The notes: a model not told the origin generated them from the letters alone. A stretch of DNA of 8,666 bases from JAMZMI01 sp047632435 (GCA_047632435.1 JBLICU010000128.1:1-8666), one strand, 5' to 3'; positions 1 to 6,451 are shown, numbered from the stretch's first letter. Numbers and translations: made by a program.

Positions 1-253
1 TGATAAGATCAATCAGAAATTGACCATCAGATGGATTAGGGTATAGCACAATATTAGGTAAAACCAGCGCTGCTAAAACCCAGAATATCTTAACCTGCTC
101 AAAATTATAGCTGTTCAAATTGTCCACTACGGTCAATCCATCTTCTATAAAAATACCACTAATAATGTCCTGAGCTCCTGCGCCCAGAAGTTCACCCCTC
201 CAAATTTCTCCACTCCTGCAAGTCTCTCCGTTTCGCAAGTCAACGTGACCCGG
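1..253 (-). pseudogene. Partial T9SS sorting-domain reading frame, runs off left edge
   Basis: A minus-strand frame is open from just after a TGA (254-256) to the left edge. Its last visible residues read IVLYPNPSDGQFLIDLI, the typical beginning of a type A T9SS C-terminal sorting domain, so the protein end should lie left of the window. The frame contains no ATG; only TTG (236-238, 134-136) and GTG (125-127) codons could start it. Just before the sorting motif is a hydrophobic run, VKIFWVLAALVLPNIVL, which resembles a signal peptide core and is unexpected at that place. The 5' part (about 183-253) lies in repeat-like DNA and may not be genuine coding sequence. It could be a real gene with a non-ATG start, or a remnant in which a signal peptide has been joined to a sorting domain. 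The sorting motif is well supported; the gene boundaries are not. Confidence 0.5.
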
Positions 254-393
254 TCATCCCGCAGTTATTTTTCCACCCCTGCAGGTCATTCTGAAAGAAT
301 CCTATCTACCCAGAAGTCCACCCTTGCAAGTCTCTCTGTCCCAGTCATCACGACCATGTCACCCCACAGTTATTTTTCCACTCCTTCAGACTG
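183..393. repeat. Two degenerate copies of a roughly 100-bp intergenic repeat
   Basis: Blocks recur in the same order. CCCAGAAGT-CACCC occurs at 183-199 and 309-325, GCAAGTCTCTC at 218-228 and 326-336, GTCATC at 253-258 and 344-349, and CAGTTATTTTTCCAC is exact at 262-276 and 367-381. Spacing between copies varies from 91 to 126 bases, so they have diverged by indels. Between them, CATTCTGAAAGAATCC (287-302) holds a small ATTCT/AGAAT hairpin and resembles dispersed TCATTCTGAA-type repeats that I recall from bacteroidete intergenic DNA. The block lies directly after the stop codon of the Skp-like gene and may act as its 3' processing or termination region, though no clear terminator with a T-tract is visible. 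Confidence 0.6.
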
Positions 394-960
394 CTATTCT
401 TCAATAGTATAGCCCAACTTTTCAGCAACCAAATCTGTAATATCAGCACTTTCATCTTTGATGAAGATGAAAGTAGATTTTTGAGCGATGTGGGTATAAC
501 CCTTTGCATTGGCTACTTGCTCGATAGTTTCCTTTAGTTTTTGCTCTATCGGTTCAAAGAGTGATCGTTCCTTTTTCTCAAAAGATTCATTGGCATTTTT
601 CTCAAACTCTTGCAAAGAGCTTTGCAAGTGCTTCAACTCTGATTCTTTGTCCTTTAAGATTACTTCATCTAGCGTATCCTTAGACTTTTTAAAGTCAGTT
701 AGCTTGGTTTGATAATCCTGATACTTTGTCTCAAACGTCGAGGATAATTGCTGTTTGTACGTGTCAAAATCGATCTGCGCTTGTTGGTATTCTGGCATAT
801 TGGAGACCAGCGCATCCATACGGACATAGCCCACTTTCATTTTTTGAGCTTGGGCTAATATGGTACTCAAGTTTAGAGTAACTATAGCTATCAAGACTAC
901 TTTCACAATTGTTGTTTTAATAAATTTCTGGTTTCTAAGATTTTGGAGATGTCTGATCAA
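394..960 (-). CDS. OmpH/Skp family periplasmic chaperone
   Basis: The product is a 188-residue Skp/OmpH-like chaperone; family members hold unfolded outer-membrane or secreted proteins in the periplasm as jellyfish-shaped trimers. A hydrophobic signal segment (about residues 19-37, ending AQAQ) is followed by the family-typical KVGYVRMDALVSNMPEYQQA (42-61). A charged, Lys/Glu/Gln-rich helical stretch (about 62-150) forms the coiled-coil arms, and a short beta end contains FIFIKDESADITDLV. Length is normal for the family. The upstream gene's TGA overlaps the proposed TTG start in the tetranucleotide TTGA (957-960), which implies translational coupling. A GTG at 904-906 (codon 19) would give a tidier signal peptide starting MKVVLIAIV, so the true start is uncertain; no ATG precedes the mature part. 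Coupling to a T9SS cargo, rather than to bamA as is common, suggests a specialised paralogue (inference). Confidence 0.9.
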   Translation of the reverse strand: MIRHLQNLRNQKFIKTTIVKVVLIAIVTLNLSTILAQAQKMKVGYVRMDALVSNMPEYQQAQIDFDTYKQQLSSTFETKYQDYQTKLTDFKKSKDTLDEVILKDKESELKHLQSSLQEFEKNANESFEKKERSLFEPIEQKLKETIEQVANAKGYTHIAQKSTFIFIKDESADITDLVAEKLGYTIEE

Positions 961-2564
961 TCGGACACCAATAATTTTTCATTTCGATCAATACCAGCTC
1001 CACGGACTTTGATGGTGTAGAGTCCTATTGAAAATCCTCTCAAGTCAAGGGCGATTTCTGATCGTCCTTTTTCTATGTGCGTTTTTTGTGATTTAATAAC
1101 CTTACCTTGAAGGTCGATGATCTCAATATTCAATTCTCCCATCTTGTGTGTATTGAGTATTAGTACTGCGTTCCCACGATTAGTGGGGTTAGGGTAGATC
1201 TTCAGGTTTTCCAAATGAACTTCTTCCTTCAAAATAGATACTAATTTCTCAGTAGACACTCGTCCATTGGGATCTGAATATTCACTTGAAGGATACAAAT
1301 CAGCATCAGTTATGAGGTTGTCAAAATAGGCTATTCTATTCGGAATGACCTCTTGGATACCTATGTTGAATATATTGTTACGATCATTGAAATATCTAAT
1401 TTTTAACCAAGCTATAAAACTCTCGGAATGATCCCATTTATGAACCTCTCGACTGAAATATGAAACATACGTTGGATCAAGATTGACAGCATTGTTCCAA
1501 GCGTTACTATTATTTTGAGAATCAAAAGCCATAGCGCTGGTGCACGATAATAGAGCTGACTTATGATCATCAACAGCAGCATTCACTGTATGAGTGGGTC
1601 TGACAAGCGTAGTAACATTGGCACGAACGATATCCCCATAAACATGCACGTTCCAAAGTGTTGACCTTGAGACCTTGGGTAACTGCCCAACTCTCATGGC
1701 AATGTCTTCCGCAATACCTTCTGCTTCTATCTGCAGGTATTCGTTGGGGTCTTGCTCTATGATTCGGATATTGACGTGTTGATTACCCCCATATGTCGCT
1801 CTAAAAGTGTGTGCGTTAGGGACTATTGTATTCTGTTTACCCAAGTATTCCATGTCAATCAATGAAGTCTTATCTTCAGAGTTTATCATATTTCCAAGTT
1901 TATGATAGACTGAGGAGAAAAGAGGTTTTCGTAACCCATCGGTATTCGCAAAGAGTTGTTCACGGTAAATAATCTCATCCTGATTCATTTCTTGATAACC
2001 GGGTAACTGTAATTTGTATAAAAAGTCCTCATAGTTTCCGGGTAGGTCATAATCTACTTCCACAATCATATCTAAAGTACCATCATTCACCACATGAAAT
2101 GAGTCATATAGTCCATATTCTTGAAATTTTTTATTATACTGACGGATTGCATTCTTTTTAAACTGATCAATATTGTCACTAAAAAATGTGACATAAGAGG
2201 TGCTACCTTGAAGACAGAAAGAATTAATACCCCCTAAGCAATACCATGGCCAATATTCCTTTACAACCCACCCTGGATGCTCGTATTTATACTCAGGGTT
2301 GCCTGTTGAATAAAATCCCATTAGCAAATTAGGGTTCTCACGTTTATGATTAAATTTGTAATTTTCATAAGCATATACTCTCACTTCCACGCTTCCTCCT
2401 ACTGTATTGCCCTTGATGCCTAACAAATCTTCTGCATTCAAATCAAGCAATGTTTTCATATCAGGCCTAAGCTGAAAGATTATTCGTCCTTTATCGGCGA
2501 ATGATTGGAATCCACTTGTGAAAAGAACCCCTAAAAGCGTAAAATTCAATAGTAAATGTCTCAT
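957..2564 (-). CDS. T9SS-exported protein of unknown function with type A sorting domain
   Basis: The product has 535 residues. It opens with a signal peptide (residues 1-23, MRHLLLNFTLLGVLFTSGFQSFA) and ends with a T9SS type A sorting domain from about 453: LKIYPNPTNRGNAVL, then IEIIDLQGKVI, then GFSIGLYTIKV and a final KLLVSD. Such domains send proteins across the outer membrane, where they are usually cleaved and attached to the surface or released. I do not recognise the central 430 residues. They are rich in aromatic and acidic residues, with two cysteines close together (109 and 117) that could form a disulphide, and a His/Asp/Trp-containing patch HKWDHSESFIAW (375-386). No enzyme motif could be assigned. 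The ATG at 2562-2564 has an AAAAAGG sequence a few bases upstream. The gene lies 46 bases after the broken mini-gene and overlaps the Skp-like gene by four bases, so all three are probably co-transcribed. Confidence 0.88.
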   Translation of the reverse strand: MRHLLLNFTLLGVLFTSGFQSFADKGRIIFQLRPDMKTLLDLNAEDLLGIKGNTVGGSVEVRVYAYENYKFNHKRENPNLLMGFYSTGNPEYKYEHPGWVVKEYWPWYCLGGINSFCLQGSTSYVTFFSDNIDQFKKNAIRQYNKKFQEYGLYDSFHVVNDGTLDMIVEVDYDLPGNYEDFLYKLQLPGYQEMNQDEIIYREQLFANTDGLRKPLFSSVYHKLGNMINSEDKTSLIDMEYLGKQNTIVPNAHTFRATYGGNQHVNIRIIEQDPNEYLQIEAEGIAEDIAMRVGQLPKVSRSTLWNVHVYGDIVRANVTTLVRPTHTVNAAVDDHKSALLSCTSAMAFDSQNNSNAWNNAVNLDPTYVSYFSREVHKWDHSESFIAWLKIRYFNDRNNIFNIGIQEVIPNRIAYFDNLITDADLYPSSEYSDPNGRVSTEKLVSILKEEVHLENLKIYPNPTNRGNAVLILNTHKMGELNIEIIDLQGKVIKSQKTHIEKGRSEIALDLRGFSIGLYTIKVRGAGIDRNEKLLVSD

Positions 2565-2610
2565 GCCTTTTTAATAGTTTAGTCGTGGTATATTCATCTC
2601 AAACGATACT

Positions 2611-2897
2611 CTACTTAATAATCACTCTTTGGGTCTTGTTCAGTCCTGGTGCAGCCAGTTCGATCAGATAGGTTCCAGCAGATAATTGGCCATTTACCTC
2701 TAGTGCCTGTTGAGGGTTTGAAGTTCCGATTCCAACTCTTCCATTATCCGTATCTAGGGTCATGAAAGCCGGAGAACTACTGTTTTTCCGGTAAATGATT
2801 TTGTTATTGGATTAACAACCACGTCTTGGGATTTACTCTGAAATACTACTGTCAACAAAATTAGTATGGTACCCAAAAGCCGTTTTATAGTTTTCAT
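2611..2897 (-). pseudogene. Frameshifted mini-gene: signal peptide, GIGT fibre motif and T9SS sorting-domain tail
   Basis: From an ATG at 2895-2897 the first frame encodes a clear signal peptide (MKTIKRLLGTILILLTVVFQ, then SKSQ) and stops at TGA 2760-2762 after 45 codons. The -1 frame, open from 2811, continues as NKIIYRKNSSSPAFMTLDTD, then NGRVGIGTSNPQQALEVNGQ, then LSAGTYLIELAAPGLNKTQR and VIIK, with stop TAG at 2611-2613. Adding one base between about 2763 and 2812 would give a continuous 95-residue product. The GIGT-NP-LEVNG motif is that of bacteroidete fibre-like proteins (compare the gene at 6452-7855). The LSAGTYLIEL...VIIK end is the last strand region of a T9SS sorting domain (compare LSTGIYTIKF...LIVK in the gene at 3622-4671). 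The protein therefore looks like an internally deleted chimera that has also lost its frame. The stop and an internal ATG overlap as ATGA (2760-2763), so the second half could be made by re-initiation. A sequencing error is possible. Confidence 0.75.
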
Positions 2898-3010
2898 TTT
2901 TTGATTGTTTAGTCGAATAAATTGTTCTTAATTGAATAATTTTTACTCTCGTTATTATTAATTTGACTGCTTCATGTCCTTTTTTGATTAATTAGTACCC
3001 TACAATGTTG

Positions 3011-3016
3011 ATTATA
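3011..3016 (-). promoter_or_regulatory. Candidate -10 box (TATAAT) of the downstream unit
   Basis: On the minus strand the sequence reads GTAATATAATCAAC, with a perfect TATAAT at 3016-3011. Transcription from here would begin near 3004 and give a leader of roughly 107 bases before the ATG at 2897. No good -35 hexamer is present at the usual distance. That place (about 3034-3039) falls inside the first 22-bp repeat, as expected of an activator-dependent promoter. Bacteroidota housekeeping promoters normally use a TAnnTTTG element instead, so the assignment is tentative. Confidence 0.35.
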
Positions 3017-3028
3017 TTACATAAAAAC

Positions 3029-3072
3029 ATAGGGGTTCGAAATGGTTTTTATAGGGTTGCGAAATCGTTTTT
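3029..3072. repeat. Adjacent 22-bp direct repeats, probable operator
   Basis: Two directly abutting 22-bp units, 3029-3050 and 3051-3072, match at 19 of 22 positions. Each begins ATAGGG, has CGAAAT in the middle and ends GTTTTT on the plus strand. A more degenerate third copy at 3089-3110 (16 of 22) shares TTGCGAA. A period of 22 bp equals two helical turns, so proteins bound at each unit would sit on the same face of the DNA. The pair lies immediately upstream of the candidate TATAAT for the minus-strand unit beginning at 2897. Tandem direct-repeat operators of about this spacing are known for LytTR-type response regulators, which are common in this phylum, but I cannot match the LytTR consensus with confidence. 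Confidence 0.6.
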
Positions 3073-3144
3073 TGGTTTGTTTCTACCCATAATCTTGCGA
3101 ATTCTCTTTTAATTGATCAACATCACTTGCAGTACTTTGTCAAG

Positions 3145-3315
3145 CTAATAGTGTAACATACGGATTGGGTCGTCTTCTATTTCCAATGATTGATATTCAA
3201 AAGTTAACAAGGTTTTTAACCCAGTAGTATTTTCCTTTTGTAATTCTAATTTCTCAGGCGAACCAAAGTCTTCCTCTGCATACCTTGCTTTATAGTTACT
3301 TTTACCTTCTGGGAG
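3145..3315 (-). pseudogene. Unrecognised coding remnant, C-terminal fragment
   Basis: This minus-strand frame opens after TAA (3316-3318) and runs 56 codons to TAG (3145-3147). It has no ATG at its head; the only ATG lies four codons before the stop. The translation starts LPEGKSNYKARYAEEDFGSP and ends SLEIEDDPIRMLHY. It is rich in Glu, Lys and Tyr and poor in Cys and Trp, a composition more like real protein than a chance frame. I do not recognise the family. Its upstream end lies inside hairpin 3312-3333. It probably represents the tail of a gene whose front has been lost or frameshifted, but a chance open frame is not excluded. Confidence 0.35.
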
Positions 3316-3333
3316 TTACTCGCAGAGAACTCC
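3312..3333. repeat. Hairpin with 6-bp stem and 10-base loop
   Basis: GGAGTT (3312-3317) pairs with AACTCC (3328-3333) across a 10-base loop. Read on the minus strand, its core CGGAGTTCTCTGCGAG aligns with CGGAGTATGCTCTACGAG of the hairpin at 3574-3611, differing by two single-base gaps and one substitution. The two hairpins may therefore be copies of one element. Confidence 0.5.
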
Positions 3334-3360
3334 GGGATTTTATGCTCACTTACTCAATCC

Positions 3361-3492
3361 TCAGAGTCCCTTACAGGTGACTCTGAAGGAGATAACTTTT
3401 TGCTCTCGTTTTATTCGGATCAGCTCGTTGAAGATCTCATTTTTTTCGAGACCCTGTTTAATCAGATTATGATCTTGAATCCATCGATGCAT
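3361..3492 (-). pseudogene. 43-codon frame, possible coding remnant
   Basis: An ATG at 3490-3492 begins MHRWIQDHNLIKQGLEKNEI, followed by FNELIRIKREQKVISFRVTC and KGL, with stop TGA at 3361-3363. The highly charged, helix-like composition (many Lys, Glu, Arg, Ile) looks protein-like. No family could be assigned, and the last codons lie inside the hairpin at 3362-3385. It is on the same strand as the 56-codon fragment downstream but in another frame, so both could be pieces of one decayed gene. It may also be a chance frame. Confidence 0.3.
3362..3385. repeat. Hairpin with 7-bp stem and 10-base loop
   Basis: CAGAGTC (3362-3368) and GACTCTG (3379-3385) are perfect inverted copies around a 10-base loop. 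Just outside, TCCT and AGGA extend the symmetry with one bulged A. There is no adjacent T-tract on either strand strong enough to call it an intrinsic terminator. Confidence 0.5.
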
Positions 3493-3573
3493 TCACCTAT
3501 TTCTTTATCAGGTACTCAACCCGACAGTACAATCCAACTATCGAAATGCTTCAATTACCGATCTGTCAATGAA

Positions 3574-3611
3574 TCAGGAAATCTCGTAGAGCATACTCCG
3601 AGATTTCCTGA
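3574..3611 (-). terminator. 13-bp stem hairpin after the T9SS cargo gene, probable operon terminator
   Basis: CAGGAAATCTCG (3575-3586) and CGAGATTTCCTG (3599-3610) are perfect inverted copies, extended by a T-A pair (3574/3611), with a 12-base loop. The hairpin begins 10 bases beyond the stop of the gene at 3622-4671, a natural place to end the right-hand operon. On the minus strand a TTTT lies before the stem rather than after it, so this is not a classical Rho-independent terminator. It may instead stabilise the mRNA 3' end. Confidence 0.55.
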
Positions 3612-3621
3612 AAAGGATAAT

Positions 3622-4671
3622 TTACTTAACGATTAATCTCCTGCTCTCAATCAAATCAGGTCCGGCAAACTTTATTGTATAAATACCAGTACTCAAATTT
3701 CCACTTTCATTGATTGACCATTGTTGGTTTCCTTCTTCAAAAAACGCTTTAGCCTGACTGATTAATCGGCCGCCAATATCCAAAATTTGATACTTGACCT
3801 CTCCAGATTCTTTCATATGAAAGTCTAATTGAAATTGACCAAAGGATGGATTTGGATAGATATTCACTACGGTTGTTAAATCCTCAACTATGAATTCATC
3901 AAAAACCGCATTTTCCTCGGCAACTCGCGCACCAGGATCACTTGCTCCTCCTGTGGTATTGGATATTTTGTCCAAGACACTTCCAAGCCTGAACAACGCA
4001 TCTAAAGCACCTATCTTATGACTTCCGGACATTCTCCACGCCTTGGTTTGCTTTAACATGTAAACACGTCTATTGCTCACGTTATTTGTAAGTCCCATGA
4101 ATTCTCCTGCGTGACTCGTAAAGGTGCCTCCAGCATTGGACTCCATTCCGAAAAATAGTGGCGCAAATTTGACGTTCGTACCTCCATCATCTACCGCTAT
4201 TCCAGTGAAGTACTTGGTGAATATGAAGGAGAAATCACCATTGACACCCAAGTCTTCATAGACCACATAATCTAAATCTATGCTCTTTGTTAAAGGTGAC
4301 ACTCCGGTGGGTCGGCTGACATACCAAAACAAATTGCCACCAGTATTAGTAACGCCAACTTCGTAGACGAGCGTATTGTTCAATTCGAACTGATACACTG
4401 CAATCTTGCCTCCAACCGGTACAGATGGAAAATCTCCAGATTCAAAAGTAGCTGTCAGTATGAACAGATCGTATTGATTTGGTCCGAGTGCATTTCTCAC
4501 GGCATTGAATGCATGGGTTGTCCCTCCTCCATTATGTATGGATATATAATCACTATTAGTCATCCCTAACATACGGGTTAGATTAGTCTGAGCCTGTACG
4601 CTTGCAGCGCAAAAAGCCCACAGTACCACCAAGCCTGCAATTCGATAAATATTCTTTATATATCTTTTCAT
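3622..4671 (-). CDS. T9SS-exported protein of unknown function with type A sorting domain
   Basis: The 349-residue product starts with a signal peptide (residues 1-28, hydrophobic core IAGLVVLWAFCAASVQAQ). It ends with a type A T9SS sorting domain from about residue 268: VNIYPNPSFGQFQLDF, then VKYQILDIGGRLI, then LSTGIYTIKF and a terminal RRLIVK. The intervening 240 residues are Gly-, Thr- and Asn-rich with alternating hydrophobic residues, suggesting an all-beta extracellular domain. I do not recognise it and see no catalytic motif. The ATG at 4669-4671 follows the stop of the phosphodiesterase-like gene after only three bases, within the purine-rich sequence GATTAAGAGATG, so the two are almost certainly co-translated. 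A surface structural or carbohydrate-binding role is plausible but not shown. A strong hairpin follows the gene. Confidence 0.88.
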   Translation of the reverse strand: MKRYIKNIYRIAGLVVLWAFCAASVQAQTNLTRMLGMTNSDYISIHNGGGTTHAFNAVRNALGPNQYDLFILTATFESGDFPSVPVGGKIAVYQFELNNTLVYEVGVTNTGGNLFWYVSRPTGVSPLTKSIDLDYVVYEDLGVNGDFSFIFTKYFTGIAVDDGGTNVKFAPLFFGMESNAGGTFTSHAGEFMGLTNNVSNRRVYMLKQTKAWRMSGSHKIGALDALFRLGSVLDKISNTTGGASDPGARVAEENAVFDEFIVEDLTTVVNIYPNPSFGQFQLDFHMKESGEVKYQILDIGGRLISQAKAFFEEGNQQWSINESGNLSTGIYTIKFAGPDLIESRRLIVK

Positions 4672-4674
4672 CTC

Positions 4675-6429
4675 TTAATCTTTTAATTGTTTCCATACAT
4701 CTGGTCGGTCTGTGGTGATGACCGAATGTCTCATATATTTTTGCTGGATTACAAAGATCTGATCACTTCTCCGGTCACCTTTACCTACAGGTATCTTCCA
4801 CTTACCGAATCGATTAGGTAAGCCTCTACCTTCAATAGGCTCTCCTGAAAACAAACCAGAACGCCGACCACCCATCCTGTATATATACTCCATTATAGAT
4901 GGATACGTAGCTTCGTTACCAACTTCGTTCATGTATGAATAACCTCCATTCAAAAACCTTGACGACTTGTTATCAAATGAGTTAAAAAAATTGGGCTCAT
5001 AGTATAGTACATTAGCATTATGACTCATCCAATCATCAACATACTTTTGAATCTTCTTAGTGTCAAACTTCTTGTCAGTTTCAGAAATTTGCCATTTCGG
5101 GTCAGGAGCTAGTATAGGCACCCAAAGTACTTTATCGAAGAGTGACTGGCTCAATCCAAGTTCGAGTAATCCTTGTGAGAGGGTTGGCAAATCGAAATAG
5201 GTTTTAATCGCTAAATTTTTAAAATGATCTGCGCCAAGTCCATTAACAATTTCAATGGCCTTTTTATAGTTCTTGAGCCATGACAGGTTCTTTCGCTCCT
5301 GCGTATTGAATTCGCATAGGAAATTATCAATACAATTGCCATTAGCATCCAGCCCTTTACCTTGTAAGTTTTTCATGTCAACAACCACAATAGCATCATT
5401 GTTATGGGCATAAATCATCAACTCATCAAAGAATAATATATCATCAGTACCAACATCGGGGCTCCTTGGCTTTTTAAGCTTGAGTGTGTTCAGTTGTGCT
5501 CTGGTTTTATTAAAACTAAACCCCGTCCCATTCGTTGGCCTATCCAACTCTATATCATGCAAACAGGCCAGGCCAGATGGTGTAGCAAAGGTTGATGCGC
5601 TACCAGAGTTGGTCCAATTGGTAATACCGAAAGGCATGATGTCTGACTCCAATAAGTAATACCCCTGACTTATCGCATCAGTAAAGGCTCCAATGGTATT
5701 CTCCTGATGACCTCCAATCTCCCCCCAAATACCACGGTGTACTTGTAAAACTAGATCAGTAACACCCAAATTAATATTGCTAATTGGAATTGTAGCTACA
5801 GTATTAAGATTATTACAAATGGAAGAGCTAATACCATCACAACCAATTTCAGATGTCAATGGATTATTGACAAAATTCTCTGGATAGAGGGTCGGAGCTC
5901 CCGGAATTTTCACTCGCTTGATATCAGAAAGCTTTAAATCTCCTTCAAGTGTAAGTGTAACATATACATCTACTGGTTTATGCCACCTATGCCAGTTGTC
6001 CCCATTATGTATCCAATAAGCAGCAGTTTGCGCATTATTCCTAACATACGATTGCTCATCTGTTTTATGCGAGGTACCGCATCCCATAATTCCAGCAAAT
6101 CCCTTTTTGTAAACCGTACCATTATCTGCAATATGCCCTAAACTGTTATTATTAGATGTAACATAAGATTCGTATAACAACATCGAACCTGTATGGCTAC
6201 AAATCAACTGGTTATAGTGTACACTTGCTACAGTTTTTACTGTTACTGTAACCTTTTGCCAGGTTGCAGTACTGGATACTTCAATCCCATGCTCAATTTT
6301 ATTACTGAATTTTCCGGCATCTTTGGTACTGTAAGCGAGCTTGGTTTTATAGATAATGGTGCTAGACCAACCTTGATACCCAAAAGCAAACAGTAAATAA
6401 ATTAATAGATATCTAATATAATTTTTCAT
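4675..6429 (-). CDS. Secreted glycerophosphodiester phosphodiesterase-like protein
   Basis: The product (584 residues from this start) has a GDPD-type TIM-barrel domain from about residue 228 to the end; the family hydrolyses glycerophosphodiesters to glycerol 3-phosphate and an alcohol. Visible signatures are VHRGIWGE (catalytic His 231, Arg 232), ENTIGAF (Glu 243), ESD (metal-ligand Glu 261 and Asp 263), LHDIELDRPTNGTG (His 291), VVVDMK (Asp 351, Lys 353) and the C-terminal ITTDRPD (571-577). The HD motif lies about 30 residues after ESD, wider than in short GDPDs. The first 21 or so residues form a signal peptide (MKNYIRYLLIYLLFAFGYQG). Residues of about 23-225 form an unrecognised, probably beta-rich domain. 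There is no sorting domain, so it may stay in the periplasm. The start ATG at 6427-6429 was chosen because an earlier one (6472-6474) would overlap the upstream gene and precede the signal peptide by 15 residues. Confidence 0.88.
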   Translation of the reverse strand: MKNYIRYLLIYLLFAFGYQGWSSTIIYKTKLAYSTKDAGKFSNKIEHGIEVSSTATWQKVTVTVKTVASVHYNQLICSHTGSMLLYESYVTSNNNSLGHIADNGTVYKKGFAGIMGCGTSHKTDEQSYVRNNAQTAAYWIHNGDNWHRWHKPVDVYVTLTLEGDLKLSDIKRVKIPGAPTLYPENFVNNPLTSEIGCDGISSSICNNLNTVATIPISNINLGVTDLVLQVHRGIWGEIGGHQENTIGAFTDAISQGYYLLESDIMPFGITNWTNSGSASTFATPSGLACLHDIELDRPTNGTGFSFNKTRAQLNTLKLKKPRSPDVGTDDILFFDELMIYAHNNDAIVVVDMKNLQGKGLDANGNCIDNFLCEFNTQERKNLSWLKNYKKAIEIVNGLGADHFKNLAIKTYFDLPTLSQGLLELGLSQSLFDKVLWVPILAPDPKWQISETDKKFDTKKIQKYVDDWMSHNANVLYYEPNFFNSFDNKSSRFLNGGYSYMNEVGNEATYPSIMEYIYRMGGRRSGLFSGEPIEGRGLPNRFGKWKIPVGKGDRRSDQIFVIQQKYMRHSVITTDRPDVWKQLKD

Positions 6430-6451
6430 GTTGCATAAATTATGTGGATGA

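Larger units (their letters stand above)
2898..3621. other. 724-base stretch without an intact gene
   Basis: This gap between the two minus-strand units holds, from right to left, a strong hairpin (3574-3611), a 43-codon minus-strand frame (3361-3492), two more hairpins (3362-3385 and 3312-3333), a 56-codon ATG-less minus-strand frame (3145-3315), three operator-like repeats (3029-3110) and a TATAAT box (3011-3016). On the plus strand one frame stays open from 3250 to 3636 but lacks an ATG and has no recognisable motif, so I treat it as chance. The stretch reads as degraded coding DNA plus the promoter region of the downstream unit. Confidence 0.6.

Noticed and set aside
509..712. Plus-strand frame of 67 codons inside the Skp-like gene
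   Set aside because: It is the Ser/Phe/Leu-rich antisense shadow of a Lys/Glu-rich coiled coil, not an independent gene.
957..2564. Possible DNase II resemblance from the DHS and clustered Cys/Trp patches in the 535-residue protein
   Set aside because: The required HxK-type catalytic motifs are absent and the order of segments does not fit, so I left the function unassigned.
2763..2812. Programmed -1 ribosomal frameshift in the chimeric mini-gene
   Set aside because: The only A-run is five bases and not in a proper X XXY YYZ arrangement for the zero frame. A one-base loss or a sequencing error is simpler.
3029..3110. CRISPR array
   Set aside because: Only two adjacent repeats plus one weak copy, with no unique spacers between the first two and no cas genes in the window.
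3400..3636. Plus-strand open frame of 78 codons, part of a longer ATG-less open stretch from 3250
   Set aside because: The only start is a TTG without a ribosome binding site, no domain or signal is visible, and it runs through three hairpins and into the end of the gene on the other strand.
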